64,000 bases of DNA from Corynebacterium sp. sy039 (GTDB taxonomy: Bacteria > Actinomycetota > Actinomycetes > Mycobacteriales > Mycobacteriaceae), in assembly GCF_007904105.1 (NCBI RefSeq), contig NZ_CP042325.1:1674001-1738000 (forward strand), read 5' to 3'. Below, in pieces: positions 36,308-46,426 of this stretch. The notes under the pieces are model-generated. The model was given only the letters and a program-made list of their open reading frames with translations. It was not told the origin of the DNA and made no database searches. A program made the translations under genes and the position numbers. Positions within the stretch are counted from its first letter, which is position 1; each line of letters begins with the position of its first letter.

Positions 36308-36395
36308 TTAAGATCTTTCCTCAGGTCTTTTCTTTCGGGAACCATAAAATAATGCCAAAGAGATAACCCAGGCCACCAGCAACACACTCCACGCC
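36308..36395 (-). pseudogene. comEC: 3' remnant of comEC cut off by the insertion element
   Basis: Read on the minus strand from the left target duplication, the sequence continues the comEC frame: after GVAWS it goes VLLVAWVISLALFYG and then a basic, Glu-rich tail to a TAA at 36308-36310. That is a last membrane helix and a positively charged cytoplasmic end. Together with the main part (37807-39176) it reconstructs an uninterrupted protein of about 485 residues. The remnant has no start and is presumably not translated. Confidence 0.8.
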
Positions 36396-37806
36396 TGCTG
36401 TGTTCTACCAAAATTGACATAGACTAACAATAAACCCCCTCACCTGCACGAACAGTGATTGAACGAGAAACAATTACCGCAACTGCCCAAGAGTTGCCGA
36501 AACCTAATAATATGATTGGTGCTAAAAGGAGGGCATTAAACCCCAACGGTGGGTTGGCGCAGGCACTGTATTGATACTCAATGCTTTAGGCATTCCCTTT
36601 TTTCGCATACCTATGATTGCTTCTATAACGTTGTGTAGTTACCACGTATCACAACCATTTATCCCAGCAAGGATTCCTGCACATTAACCAGCTTTGTTTA
36701 TGGCGTTTTACGTGCTACATCATGCCTGTAATGGTTCGTCGTGTTAGATCATCCATTGGTGGGATATGCTCACTATTCATAGAGCAACGATGAACTGTGT
36801 ATGTGGATTGGCGTAGAATATCCAGCGTTTCACGTTCTGTGTTGTTGTCGATCCATTCCATCCATGATAGATAGCGGTGTAGGTTCTTGGAGGCGACACT
36901 GCTAAAACGCCTCATAAACCGTTTGGTTTTAGAGTGCAGTGCGTTGATTGGCGCAAGTTTGCCGCGGTCATCTTTAGAATGATAAGCCCTGTGGGTAGCA
37001 CCAAGTTCTTCTAGCGCTGAAACATAGCCTGAACCTTTGTCCGTGATAACAGTGCAACCAGACGTAACAATGTCACCAAGGGCTAGGCGGGCGGTATTTT
37101 TAGAAATACTACTGTATCCAGCAATTTGATGGAAAATACTTCCCGTAGATGTCACGCCCATAACCACACAAACCAACAACCTTGACTGACTTTTCCCCTT
37201 CCTTAACCCGCCGCGCTTTTTAGCTTTAACACCATCAGGCACAGCTGCCCCCTTATAGTTAATAGGGAAAAACGTTTCATCGATATAAGCTAAGTTTCCC
37301 CTGTTCACCGTAACTTTTTTAGCATTTTTCTCAACCAGCTCAAGAACACGGTGCCGCATAAAGAAAGCAGTGGCAACAGCAACCCCGCAGCGTTCGGCAC
37401 TACGACGAACACTTACACCGTCGATAAAACATTCAGCGAACTTCCTCCATGTCTCTAAAGACAGTTTGGAGGTTTTGAGAACTTTGTTTGTGGAGTGTCC
37501 AAAGGTGCGCTGGCACCCTTTACACAAATAGCGTTGCCCGCCCTTTGATGTGCCTTTGCGCACAACGGAATCACACTCGCAGCGTGGACATTGTGACAGA
37601 ATCTCACCATACTCTGGCTCGTGAAACAACTGCTCCAGCTGTTCAATCAAGTGTTGTCGTTCTTCTGGTGTGACTGTGGAAATTATCTCTTTGACTTGGT
37701 TAATGATGTCTGTGGTTGTCATGTCTTAAATTGTAAAAACCTCCCCCGACATGAAGAACGGGGTGTTCGTTGTTATGTTCGATGTCAATTTTGGTAGAAC
37801 ACAGCA
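36396..37806 (-). mobile_element. IS1595-family insertion sequence (ISXO2-type transposase)
   Basis: A 1411-base element with perfect 25-base terminal inverted repeats (36396-36420 and 37782-37806; outer end TGCTGTGTTCTACC). It is flanked by the 9-base direct repeat CTCCACGCC (36387-36395 and 37807-37815), the target duplication; the shared word extends to CACTCCACGCC, so the exact duplication length is 9 if the repeats end at TGCTG/CAGCA. One transposase gene occupies the right two-thirds. The left 300 bases hold no complete gene, only a 54-codon minus-strand frame (36424-36585) with membrane-helix-like sequence. The element lies in the 3' end of comEC in the same orientation. Confidence 0.92.
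36715..37722 (-). CDS. IS1595-family transposase (DDE, ISXO2-like domain)
   Basis: A 335-residue transposase. An N-terminal zinc ribbon (CPRCECDSVVRKG...YLCKGCQRTF, residues about 45-75) is followed by a helix-turn-helix region (SLETWRKFAECFIDGVSVRRSAERCGVAVATAFFMRHRVLE) and the ISXO2-like catalytic domain: YIDETFFPINYKG, VITDKGSGY and the conserved INALHSKTKRFMRRFSSVASKNLHRYLSWMEW end motif. It appears intact, so the element could be active. A GGGGGAGG purine run lies too far upstream of the ATG to act well; expression may be low, as is usual for transposases. Confidence 0.92.
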   Translation of the reverse strand: MTTTDIINQVKEIISTVTPEERQHLIEQLEQLFHEPEYGEILSQCPRCECDSVVRKGTSKGGQRYLCKGCQRTFGHSTNKVLKTSKLSLETWRKFAECFIDGVSVRRSAERCGVAVATAFFMRHRVLELVEKNAKKVTVNRGNLAYIDETFFPINYKGAAVPDGVKAKKRGGLRKGKSQSRLLVCVVMGVTSTGSIFHQIAGYSSISKNTARLALGDIVTSGCTVITDKGSGYVSALEELGATHRAYHSKDDRGKLAPINALHSKTKRFMRRFSSVASKNLHRYLSWMEWIDNNTERETLDILRQSTYTVHRCSMNSEHIPPMDDLTRRTITGMM

Positions 37807-39176
37807 CTCCACGCCACCCCTACCCACCCCTGCGATAAGGAAATGTGTGCGTAAGGTAATTGAGAACCACGCTCGGCAACACAATATATCCAACGCACTA
37901 ATGGTTGGCACAAGGCTATCGGAATATAGGCTACGACGCTGAAAAACCCACAGTTACTCAGCACAATTGCAAGCAAACCCAACACAGTTATTGGTGCTAC
38001 CACCGCTGCAACTAAAACATTAGCGAAGAAACTCACCAGAGATAGCGTATGGTTCATCACAGCAATAACAGGAATGGTCGCCATCTCAGCAGCCAATGCC
38101 ACTGCAGCTGTTCTATTTACTACATCGGGGATACGCCACCAGGGTATATTGGCGCAAACACGATAAAAGATCGGATTAAGCACGATAATCCCAGCAGTAG
38201 CAGAAACAGAGAGCAAGAACCCATAATTGCTTGCCATGTCACTATCCCACACCACAATGCCAATAACAGAAAGAGACAACGTATGTATTGGTGGTGCTCG
38301 CGTAATACTCAATGCAGCCACCATGCTCACTGCTCCGGTGGCACTTGCCCGTATCACCGAAGGCTCATACCCAATAAATAAAGCGAATAGTATCAAGGAA
38401 ACTAGCCCACCAACAGCACATATGCGTGGACTACAACCGCATAATCCAAGCAGAAGCATGACAGTCGTCGTAATGATTGCCACATTACCGCCAGATACCG
38501 CACTTAAATGTGCTAATCCTGTTGCAGCATATATTTGTTTGTCATATTCGCTTTGTAAACTCGTATCCCCCATAACCATCGCAGCATACAAACCAGCGAT
38601 TGCATCATCATCAATATAGTGCCCTACGGCGGATAAGAAATTATCCTTTATTCCCTGCATAAGCTGAACATATTTTTCCCATATCGTGGGTTCTGTCTGT
38701 TCCACACACCGTATATCACTCGCAATATACATATGCTTCAATAGCACAGCCTTATCTGTAGCGACTGCTTTCCCACTCACCACAAAAGGTGCTCCCGGAT
38801 GTAAACAGCTGCTTTGCGAGATATGTGCACCGCGATAAAAAATAGGTATGCTACCGGGACTATGGGCAAAGCGAGCCTCGATAATCCATCCAGAATCCGT
38901 CTGAAAAGGTCGAGATTGCGCCCGCATCATCATAGTAGGTGGTAATTGATGTGCCAATCCACTACGTTGCAACACATTCATCCTTATTCCCACGCACACT
39001 AAGGCACAGAAACCGCCAAGCCCCACCACACCAGCCTGCATCTTATCCCACAATGCACATAGGCAGACTCCTATCGCTACTACTGCTGCCGCACACCACC
39101 ATTGACCAGTTCGCAACATAACAAAGGTGCTTACCCAAACACTCAATGCAGCAGGTACCAGACGCAGGTCATTCAT
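37785..39176 (-). pseudogene. comEC: ComEC DNA-uptake channel, truncated at the 3' end by the insertion sequence
   Basis: A 463-residue reading with many membrane helices and the Competence domain signature near residues 225-270 (GLYAAMVMGDTSLQ...ATGLAHLSAVSGGNVAI). ComEC forms the membrane channel that takes up single-stranded DNA. The corynebacterial protein lacks the metallo-beta-lactamase domain seen in Bacillus ComEC. The last seven residues (AVFYQN and stop) come from the insertion element; the native end, about 24 residues including a final helix, lies beyond it at 36308-36395. The loss is small, so residual function cannot be excluded. Its ATG overlaps the comEA stop by four bases. 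Confidence 0.85.
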
Positions 39177-39883
39177 AATGTGACCTGGTTTTCTATTTGA
39201 GCAAATTTAGCAGCACCAATTCCTTTGATCTCAAGCAATTGATCAATACTGCTAAACGCACCAATGCTTTGCCGATACGCAATGATAGCTTCCGCAGTTT
39301 TTTGCCCGACTCCACTAAGAGTCTGCAATTGTTCGACACTTGCTGTGTTGATATTTATTTTCCCGCTCTCAGCACTCACACTATCTGCATCCGATTGCAG
39401 CGCGACGATAGGCTCATCTGGATACGGCACATATACTTGTTTTCCGTCTTGAAGTTGCTGCGCAAGGTTGAGGGCATGAAACCGTGGTTCGTGAAAACGC
39501 TCCTGCGAAACACCAGCTGCGCTCAGTGCATCGGCTACTCTTGCCTGTGGACTCAGCGTATGCAAGCCTGGCCTAGACACATCTCCAATAACCGAAACCA
39601 CCAATTCCTTTGCTGATGGCGCAGTTGATTGCAGTGCGCTATTATCTGCCACAGAATTACCTGCCGCAGATGGAGTTATTTCTGCTGGTGGCACTACTTG
39701 TTGTGGTACAGAGGTACCAGAGAAGAAAAAGAGTGCTCCTACTATTGCCAATGCACAAACCGCTACCCCTATAAGCTGGCGACCAGATAGTGCATAGCGT
39801 GGTGGTAGTGGTTGCACATTAAGCACATCTTCTTGCCCAGTTGGTCGTGCTAATTCTTTTACTCGTTCATATACCCGCCCCAT
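39173..39883 (-). CDS. comEA: Competence protein ComEA, helix-hairpin-helix DNA-binding protein
   Basis: A 236-residue membrane-anchored DNA receptor. The cytoplasmic start is followed by one membrane helix (LIGVAVCALAIVGALFFF near 36-53), a Pro/Ala/Ser linker, an SLBB domain (VSVIGDVSRPGLHTLSPQARVADALSAAG near 98-126) and a C-terminal pair of helix-hairpin-helix motifs (ININTASVEQLQTLSGVGQKTAEAIIAYRQSIGAFSSIDQLLEIKGIG). I chose the ATG at 39883; a GTG start at 39940 would give an unlikely Cys-rich N-terminus. It is translationally coupled to comEC, whose 3' end is broken, so natural competence is doubtful here. Confidence 0.9.
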   Translation of the reverse strand: MGRVYERVKELARPTGQEDVLNVQPLPPRYALSGRQLIGVAVCALAIVGALFFFSGTSVPQQVVPPAEITPSAAGNSVADNSALQSTAPSAKELVVSVIGDVSRPGLHTLSPQARVADALSAAGVSQERFHEPRFHALNLAQQLQDGKQVYVPYPDEPIVALQSDADSVSAESGKININTASVEQLQTLSGVGQKTAEAIIAYRQSIGAFSSIDQLLEIKGIGAAKFAQIENQVTL

Positions 39884-40012
39884 GGGCACAAGAGTAAAGG
39901 TTGTGCGTCGAAAGCAAAAACGTGCAGGGCAATAGAGCACGATATTCTGTGGAAAACCCTCTGACCTGCATTAGTTTGCTTGTGGATAACGGCTCATCCA
40001 CTGGTGCCACAA

Positions 40013-40693
40013 TTATTGATCGGCACTTGGCGCTGTGTCAGTAGCGTAGACCCCCATGTTCCAGCCCTCAAGATACCATTGCACAGGCTCATCTGTTGCA
40101 GGGGCACAACCAAAACGCGGACGCGCTATCAGTGCTGACCAGCATGTATTGCCAAGACCAGAAAAAAGTGGATATTGACTAGGGTGCAATTCCAGCAAAG
40201 AGGAGGTAAGCGCGCTAATGGTACCGCCATGCGCGACAACAAGTACTGTTGTATCCTCGTCATCCCATTGTGGATAATCGGTCACTAACTCGTCGATCAC
40301 TGCACGAGCACGCTGAGCGACGCTGAGCCGAGATTCACCACCAGGCGGAGTCCACGAAGCATCATTGCGCCACCGCGCCCGAGCGCCAGGATAAGCTGCA
40401 TCTACTTCCTCGTGAGTTTTCCCCTGCCACTGCCCCAAATTAGTTTCACGCAAACGCTGATCAATCTCTACCCCAACGCCAATGTTGCGATCAATAATCT
40501 CTGCAGTGACTCTAGCACGCTGCAAATCAGACGCAATGATTTTTTTAATAGGCTGACTCGCTAAGAAATCTGACACTAACTGGGCTTGTGCAATGCCGCG
40601 TTCCGCCAGTTCTGTATCAAGATGACCTTGCATACGCTTATTGGCATTATATTGCGTTTGCCCATGTCGCAGTAGAAGTAACCGTCGCGGCAT
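40013..40693 (-). CDS. gpgP: Histidine phosphatase, probable glucosyl-3-phosphoglycerate phosphatase
   Basis: A 226-residue phosphoglycerate-mutase-like phosphatase. The catalytic His is H10 in LLRHGQTQYN, with further catalytic residues in LRETNLGQWQGKTHEEVDA and VLVVAHGGTISAL. In mycobacteria the gene at this place after nadD-rsfS is gpgP (Rv2419c), which removes phosphate from glucosyl-3-phosphoglycerate in methylglucose lipopolysaccharide synthesis. The symbol rests on gene order and family; a simpler phosphatase role is possible. It follows rsfS by three bases and is probably co-transcribed. Confidence 0.8.
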   Translation of the reverse strand: MPRRLLLLRHGQTQYNANKRMQGHLDTELAERGIAQAQLVSDFLASQPIKKIIASDLQRARVTAEIIDRNIGVGVEIDQRLRETNLGQWQGKTHEEVDAAYPGARARWRNDASWTPPGGESRLSVAQRARAVIDELVTDYPQWDDEDTTVLVVAHGGTISALTSSLLELHPSQYPLFSGLGNTCWSALIARPRFGCAPATDEPVQWYLEGWNMGVYATDTAPSADQ

Positions 40694-40696
40694 AGG

Positions 40697-41161
40697 TTAT
40701 AACTCGTCTTCAGGTTCTGGGGCAGCAAGTGGAATATCGTCCAAAGACTCTACAGTACGGACATCAATATCGTCCGCCCAATCCTCATCACGCTGCATCG
40801 TCTCCACGCCCTCGACTTCAATGAGTGGACAATCCCGATAGAGTCGATCCAAACCATAAAAATCACGCTCGATATTGCGCTGCACATGAACAATTAACAT
40901 GCCATAATCAAGCAATACCCAGCGGTTTTCTCGATTCCCCTCACGTCGTTTAGGCTCTTGCCCGACAGCAGTAAGCTGATCTTCAATTTCTTCGACGATG
41001 GCTCGTACTTGACGCTCGTTATCGGCAGAAGCTAATACAAATACTTCCGCAATCGCCATAACATCCGACACATCCACAACAGCGATATTCGTTGCTTGCT
41101 TCTCATCAGCCGCACGAGCAACAATGGCAGCTAGGTCAATGGTTTCATTAGTTGCGGTCAC
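40697..41161 (-). CDS. rsfS: Ribosomal silencing factor RsfS
   Basis: A 154-residue protein of the RsfS/Iojap family. It binds L14 on the 50S subunit and blocks joining with the 30S subunit in starvation. The family core is clear: ATNIAVVDVSDVMAIAEVFVLASADNERQVRAIVEEIEDQL and WVLLDYGMLIVHVQRNIERDFYGLDRLYRDCP. The acidic C-terminal tail of about 40 residues is an extension typical of actinobacteria. It sits between nadD and gpgP as in mycobacteria. Confidence 0.94.
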   Translation of the reverse strand: MTATNETIDLAAIVARAADEKQATNIAVVDVSDVMAIAEVFVLASADNERQVRAIVEEIEDQLTAVGQEPKRREGNRENRWVLLDYGMLIVHVQRNIERDFYGLDRLYRDCPLIEVEGVETMQRDEDWADDIDVRTVESLDDIPLAAPEPEDEL

Positions 41162-41347
41162 ACAAAATCCTTATTTATAGCTATTTTCCTCTTTTGTGGC
41201 AGTGCAAAACGTGCAGCAAACCAAAACACACAAACAATACCACCGCTTAAAACTTTACACTGGCTTAATATCTCTTAGCAGCCAACAACACAGCATTGTC
41301 ATATACCAAGATACACACGATCACATTCAAGAGATACTAGCTTCGAT

Positions 41348-42022
41348 CTAGCGTTGATAAAGACCACGCTTAGCGATGTATTGCACCACACCGTCGGGCA
41401 CAAGATACCACACAGGCAACCCCTGGGCTGCACGTTGCCTACACCCTGTGGAAGAAATAGCCATAGCTGGAATCTCAATCAGCTTAACCTTTTGGCGCTG
41501 TGGCAACGGCAGAAAATCGTCGGCAAGCTCATAGCCAGGGCGCGTAACCCCCACAAAAGTTGCTAACTCTAAAGCTTGTTCCCAATTGTGCCACGACAAA
41601 ATACTGCTCAGTGCGTCAGCTCCAGTGATAAAGAAAAGTTGTGCGCGTGGAAAAATCTTCCGAATATCGCGCAGGGTATCTACCGTATAGGTTGCACCTG
41701 GGCGTTCAATATCTACCCGGCTCACACTAAAGCGTGGGTTTGAGGCAGTAGCAATAACTGTCATGAGATAGCGATCCTCTGCAGCTGAAACATCACGATC
41801 TTGCTTCTGCCAGGGATTACCAGTGGGCACAAAAATTACTTCATCAAGCTCAAAGCGAGCGGCAACTTCGCTAGCCGCAACAAGGTGGCCATGATGAACC
41901 GGATCAAAAGTGCCACCCATGATGCCGATGCGCTGCGCTTGATGAGAGAAAGCATCATTTCCCAATACAGAAGGAGGTGTCGTGTCATGATTATGCTCAT
42001 GCAATGCCTCAGGTGTAGTCAT
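41348..42022 (-). CDS. nadD: Nicotinate-mononucleotide adenylyltransferase
   Basis: A 224-residue NAD biosynthesis enzyme that joins nicotinate mononucleotide and ATP. The nucleotide-binding [15 protein letters not shown] lies near residues 33-47, [12 protein letters not shown] follows, and ISSTGCRQR near the end is the ISSTxxR motif. An unusual polar extension of about 30 residues precedes the core. The ATG at 42022 has AGG five bases upstream; a GTG at 42028 is the alternative. The stretch 41162-41347 between it and rsfS holds nothing I could identify. Confidence 0.93.
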   Translation of the reverse strand: MTTPEALHEHNHDTTPPSVLGNDAFSHQAQRIGIMGGTFDPVHHGHLVAASEVAARFELDEVIFVPTGNPWQKQDRDVSAAEDRYLMTVIATASNPRFSVSRVDIERPGATYTVDTLRDIRKIFPRAQLFFITGADALSSILSWHNWEQALELATFVGVTRPGYELADDFLPLPQRQKVKLIEIPAMAISSTGCRQRAAQGLPVWYLVPDGVVQYIAKRGLYQR

Positions 42023-42227
42023 AGGCACCTAGTGTAGCTACTGTGGACAAGAACAACCAGAAGAAAGAATGCACATACTCGTTCCACTCACCTGAGAATC
42101 AGCGAAACAACACTGTGCGCCAACCCCCAACATTTGTTATGGAGAGTAAACTACTTACCTAAATTGGCGAAAACCAAAGGCATATACTGCTAAACCGATA
42201 CTCCGACTTGAGATCTTTAGATTAAAA

Positions 42228-43877
42228 ATGAGCAATTCCGACAATTCCAATACTGAGGTTACTACTGAGGTGACTTATCCTGCTGCGTCTGCAATATCAG
42301 CTCCAGCCTCGGCCGCTAAGAAAAGTAATCGTTCTGGTCGCCACCGTGTGCCGATAGCACGCCCCAAAGGATGGAGCACCACAGTTGCGACGATTTCATC
42401 AGTGATGATGACCTTAGACATCACGATCGTACTCGTTGCACTACCTGCTATTGCACAGGATTTACAGCTTTCCCTTAGCGGCGGACAATGGGTAATCAAC
42501 GCCTACAGTCTGGCTTTTGCTTCTCTCTTACTTTCCGCAGGCAGCATTTCTGACATTATCGGGCGACGAACAATTTTCCTCGTCGGGCACCTTTTATTCT
42601 TAGCTGCATCTATTGCGTGTATTCTCAGCAGCTCCGAAGCAATGCTCATTGCAGCACGTGCAGTACAAGGCGCTGGTGGTGCTTTGGTTTTCGGCACCAG
42701 TATTCCACTGCTCAGCGATAGTTTCCGCGCGCATGAATCCAGGGAGCGCACTCGTGCCATTGCTATTCTCATGGGGGCAAGTGCCGCAGCCAGTGCCCTT
42801 GGCCCGCTCGTCGGCGGCTTTCTCGTGGAATACGGTGCTTGGGAATGGATTTTTATTATCAATATCCCCATTGGTATCTTCACCATAATTGCCACGCTTA
42901 TTTTTGTTCCCGACCTGCATAGAGCCGGGTTACTCGAAGACGATAACGCACAAGAGTTACCACCTCTTGATATTGGTACGGTATTCATCGCAGCTGCCAT
43001 GCTCTTTAGCCTGAATTATGGCATTATTTCTGGTGCAGAACGTGGGTGGACTGATGGTTTTGTCCTATTGAGTTTCTCCGCAGCGATCTTACTCTTTGTG
43101 CTTATGACGGGTATTCAACTATCCAAAGGCAACCGAGCCATGATCGATATGCGCTTATTTGCCATTCCCTCTTTCTCCGCAGTCACTTTTGCGGCTTTTG
43201 CTGCCCGTATGTTCAGCTTCGGCATGATGCCATTTCTGGTGCTCTGGCTATCTGGACACGTAGGATTATCTGCCCTAGAAATCGGCTATGTTTCCACGGC
43301 AATGGCAGGTCCCATCGTAATTTTTGCTGCTGTTGGCCTCAAACTCGGCAACTATATTCGGTTAGGTTTTGTACAAGCAATCGGCATGATTATTGTCGCC
43401 ATTGGTTTAGGACTTGGCTTGCTTATTCAACCAGATAGCAGCTGGCAAGCCCTCATTCCTGCCTATGTAGTTATCGGCATGGGAACGGGTGTCATGTTGC
43501 CGCACCTGATGGATTTAGCAGTCTCTGTTGTTCCGCGTGGTCGCACAGGTACGGCAAGTGGCATTGCCAATACCGCATTACCCCTCGGCACCTCCTTTGG
43601 CGTTGCCGTCTACGGAGCTTATCTTTCCGACTCCATTCGCAATGCACTGGGCGAGGTACCACATATCCCTGCAGAGATTTCTGCTGCCCTAGCGACGGCG
43701 GCAGAAGCTGGTCAATTCACAGTGATTGAGCGGTTTTCTGCCGAATTAGCGCATACGGCACTTGAGGCTTTCGTCGACGGTTTGCATGGCATTTTCATTA
43801 TTGCAGCAGTGCTTGCGATTGTCGGAGCTATTGCGTGCGCAATTTTCATCCGGGACACCCACACCCACGAGCACTAG
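42228..43877 (+). CDS. MFS drug/proton antiporter, DHA2 family (14 TM)
   Basis: A 549-residue exporter with a polar N-terminal tail of about 45 residues and 14 predicted helices. Family motifs are MMTLDITIVLVALPAIAQDLQLS in helix 1 (motif D1), SDIIGRRTIFL (motif A), RAVQGAGGALVF (motif B), GPLVGGFLVE (motif C) and GRTGTASGIANTALPLGTSFGVAVYG near residue 440. Proteins of this type expel drugs, dyes or metabolites. It is divergent from nadD and convergent with proA. The ribosome binding site is poor. A weak hairpin (CTTAG...CTAAG, 43891-43916) lies at the convergent junction. Confidence 0.9.
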   Translation: MSNSDNSNTEVTTEVTYPAASAISAPASAAKKSNRSGRHRVPIARPKGWSTTVATISSVMMTLDITIVLVALPAIAQDLQLSLSGGQWVINAYSLAFASLLLSAGSISDIIGRRTIFLVGHLLFLAASIACILSSSEAMLIAARAVQGAGGALVFGTSIPLLSDSFRAHESRERTRAIAILMGASAAASALGPLVGGFLVEYGAWEWIFIINIPIGIFTIIATLIFVPDLHRAGLLEDDNAQELPPLDIGTVFIAAAMLFSLNYGIISGAERGWTDGFVLLSFSAAILLFVLMTGIQLSKGNRAMIDMRLFAIPSFSAVTFAAFAARMFSFGMMPFLVLWLSGHVGLSALEIGYVSTAMAGPIVIFAAVGLKLGNYIRLGFVQAIGMIIVAIGLGLGLLIQPDSSWQALIPAYVVIGMGTGVMLPHLMDLAVSVVPRGRTGTASGIANTALPLGTSFGVAVYGAYLSDSIRNALGEVPHIPAEISAALATAAEAGQFTVIERFSAELAHTALEAFVDGLHGIFIIAAVLAIVGAIACAIFIRDTHTHEH

Positions 43878-43909
43878 CGCACATCTCTTAGGCTCAGCGT
43901 AGCCAGGGG

Positions 43910-45220
43910 CTAAGGGCGAGTTTGCCCGTCGCCATGCAAAATCCACTTCGTGGTAGTCAACTCTGGTAACGCCATAGGGCCGCGAGCATGAAGTTTTTGC
44001 GTGGAAATACCAATCTCAGCTCCCATGCCGTATTGCTGACCGTCAGTAAAAGCGGTAGAGGCATTCACCATGACCGCAGCCGCATCGACTTCCTCAGTAA
44101 ATTGCGTTGCTGTGCGGATATTACCAGTTGCAATCGCCTCAGTATGACCGCTGGAATAACGTCGAATATGCGCTATTGCCCCGGCAACACCGTCGACGAG
44201 TTTCGCAGCAATATCAAAAGACAGATATTCCTCCGCCCAATCTTGCTCTGTAGCAGCGATAATGCCACTAGCGCCACAAGGAGCTAACTGCTCAATATCA
44301 CCATGAACCTGCACCCCAGCTTGTTGCAGCGCATGGATGATTTTATATTGATCCTCAGTAGGTAACGCCTGGTCAATCAGCACCGTTTCTGTAGCATTAC
44401 ACACTGAAGGACGTCGAGTTTTGCCATTGATAAGCATGGCTATGGCCTGGTTGAGATCAAGCACATCACGATCAATATAGAAATGACAATTACCCGTACC
44501 CGTTTCAATGGTAGCAACAGTGGCATTTGTCACCACCGACTCAATCAATCCTGCCCCACCACGAGGAATAATCACATCAACCAGCCCACGAGCTTGAATA
44601 AGATCACGCACACTCTCACGCGTCTGGCATGGCAATAACTGCACACTCTCACGAGGAATATGCTGCTCGACGAGCACCTGTTGAACAAGAGCAACCAACT
44701 TCTCATTAGAATGACGTGCGCTCTTAGAACCACGCAATAACACAGCATTGCCTGATTTGAGAGCCAGTCCAAAAGCATCCACCGTCACATTCGGGCGAGC
44801 CTCATACACCATGCCCATAACCCCCAGGGGCACTCTCACCTTGCGCATCGTGATCCCATTGGGCATGACTTGTCCTGCAACAACCTCACCTACTGGGTCG
44901 GTAAGAGCTGCTACTTCTCGCAACCCTTGAGCCATTGCACTGATACGAGACTGGTCTAAACGCAGCCGATCAATGAGGGAATCACTAAGCCCATTGTCTT
45001 TAGCAGCACTAATATCATGCTCGTTAGCAGCAATAATCTCAGCACTAGCCTGCTCTAAGCGTTGTGCTACTGCATACAGTGCTGCGTTCTTTTGCTCGGT
45101 ATTGAGCTTGGCCAGAGGCGTCGTTACAGCTTTGGCAGCACGCGCCATAGTAAGAATGCTCTCACGTTCTTGTGCGCGAATAGCTATCGCATCAGTGCTA
45201 GTACCAGTCTCAGTGTGCAT
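43910..45220 (-). CDS. proA: Gamma-glutamyl phosphate reductase
   Basis: A 436-residue aldehyde-dehydrogenase-superfamily enzyme, second step of proline synthesis. Landmarks are [39 protein letters not shown] near residues 128-165, [12 protein letters not shown] near 240, [11 protein letters not shown] near 262, and the catalytic Cys in [13 protein letters not shown] near 290. The sequence is complete. It lies 95 bases downstream of proB on the same strand, as in many actinobacteria. Confidence 0.96.
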   Translation of the reverse strand: MHTETGTSTDAIAIRAQERESILTMARAAKAVTTPLAKLNTEQKNAALYAVAQRLEQASAEIIAANEHDISAAKDNGLSDSLIDRLRLDQSRISAMAQGLREVAALTDPVGEVVAGQVMPNGITMRKVRVPLGVMGMVYEARPNVTVDAFGLALKSGNAVLLRGSKSARHSNEKLVALVQQVLVEQHIPRESVQLLPCQTRESVRDLIQARGLVDVIIPRGGAGLIESVVTNATVATIETGTGNCHFYIDRDVLDLNQAIAMLINGKTRRPSVCNATETVLIDQALPTEDQYKIIHALQQAGVQVHGDIEQLAPCGASGIIAATEQDWAEEYLSFDIAAKLVDGVAGAIAHIRRYSSGHTEAIATGNIRTATQFTEEVDAAAVMVNASTAFTDGQQYGMGAEIGISTQKLHARGPMALPELTTTKWILHGDGQTRP

Positions 45221-45314
45221 TATGTGACGTCTCCATTACCTCAGGGCCGCAATATCTAGTATCTCAAGGACCCGATATCTCAATATCTCAGTGTCCAATT
45301 ATTGTGGATAAACT

Positions 45315-46418
45315 TTAGTACAAAGCAAGATAATCAGCATGAATAACCGCACGATTCATCCCAGCCGGCACTTCCTCTGTTTTCTTTCCTATAAGAGTAC
45401 GCACAATCTCTGAATCATAAGACACCTCACCACGACCAATGACCTTGCCTGTATTATCTGCAATATCCACAATGTCACTAGCAGCAAAATCGCCTTGCAC
45501 CTGCTCAATACCCACTGCCAACAATGACGTACCACCAGCGCGCAATGCAGCACTCGCCCCTGCGTCAATGCTAATCGTTCCTGAGGTATCTGCCGCATAA
45601 AGTACCCAAAACTTCCACGCCGGCAACCGCTGAGTATGCGGATGAAACATAGTGCCCACGCTAGCGTCGCTAAGCGCAAGATCAATGTTATCTGCAGAGG
45701 TCATAAGCACGGGAATACCACCACGGGCAGCAAGTAGCGCCGCTTGCACCTTAGCAGCCATACCGCCTGTGCCTACTGCACCACCACCGCCAGCATTAAC
45801 ATCATGTAAGTCTCGAGCACCCCGAACATCTGTGATGAAATGCGCATCAGGCTGCGCTGGATTTTTGTCGTATAGTCCATCAACATCAGACAATAAAATC
45901 AGTGCATCCGCATACGTTAGGTGAGCAACTAAAGCAGCCAGACGATCATTATCGCCAAAGCGTAACCCTTCTGTAGCAACAGTGTCGTTTTCATTAACAA
46001 TCGGCACACAGCCTAAAGAAAAAAGACGATCAATCGTACGCTGAGCATTACGCGCCCGCTCTCTGATTCCTGAATCAGCAGAGGTCAATAAAATCTGAGC
46101 AACGTGACGAGAATAGCGAGCAAAACTTGTTCCCCAGGTATGGGCAAGTTGTACCCCACCCACGGCAGCTGCCGCTTGTTTTGTGGCTAAATCACGCGGG
46201 CGCTCTGCCAAACCCAATGCGCCCATTCCTGAGGCAACTGCCCCAGACGACACGATAATGACATCGCTGCCACGTCCCATGCGCGCTTCCACTGCATCGA
46301 CCACTGCGTCGATACGCGCTGGATTGACTCGATAATCTTCACCAGTAAGAGACGAGGAACCAATTTTGACTACTACACGACGAGCTGCTACGAGCTTTTG
46401 CCGAGACGCACTCACCAT
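45315..46418 (-). CDS. proB: Glutamate 5-kinase
   Basis: A 367-residue enzyme, first step of proline synthesis. The amino-acid kinase domain shows [13 protein letters not shown] near residues 15-27, [18 protein letters not shown] near 53-70, [10 protein letters not shown] near 137 and [11 protein letters not shown] near 175. The C-terminal part from about 275 is a PUA domain ([25 protein letters not shown]). It follows obg by nine bases, so obg-proB-proA is likely one transcript. Confidence 0.96.
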   Translation of the reverse strand: MVSASRQKLVAARRVVVKIGSSSLTGEDYRVNPARIDAVVDAVEARMGRGSDVIIVSSGAVASGMGALGLAERPRDLATKQAAAAVGGVQLAHTWGTSFARYSRHVAQILLTSADSGIRERARNAQRTIDRLFSLGCVPIVNENDTVATEGLRFGDNDRLAALVAHLTYADALILLSDVDGLYDKNPAQPDAHFITDVRGARDLHDVNAGGGGAVGTGGMAAKVQAALLAARGGIPVLMTSADNIDLALSDASVGTMFHPHTQRLPAWKFWVLYAADTSGTISIDAGASAALRAGGTSLLAVGIEQVQGDFAASDIVDIADNTGKVIGRGEVSYDSEIVRTLIGKKTEEVPAGMNRAVIHADYLALY

Positions 46419-46426
46419 CTACCTGC

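Noticed and set aside
39886..39940. GTG start 57 bases upstream for comEA
   Set aside because: It would give a Cys- and Phe-rich N-terminus unlike the family and no ribosome binding site is seen.
41162..41347. tRNA or small RNA between rsfS and nadD
   Set aside because: No cloverleaf or strong hairpin could be found in this AT-rich gap.
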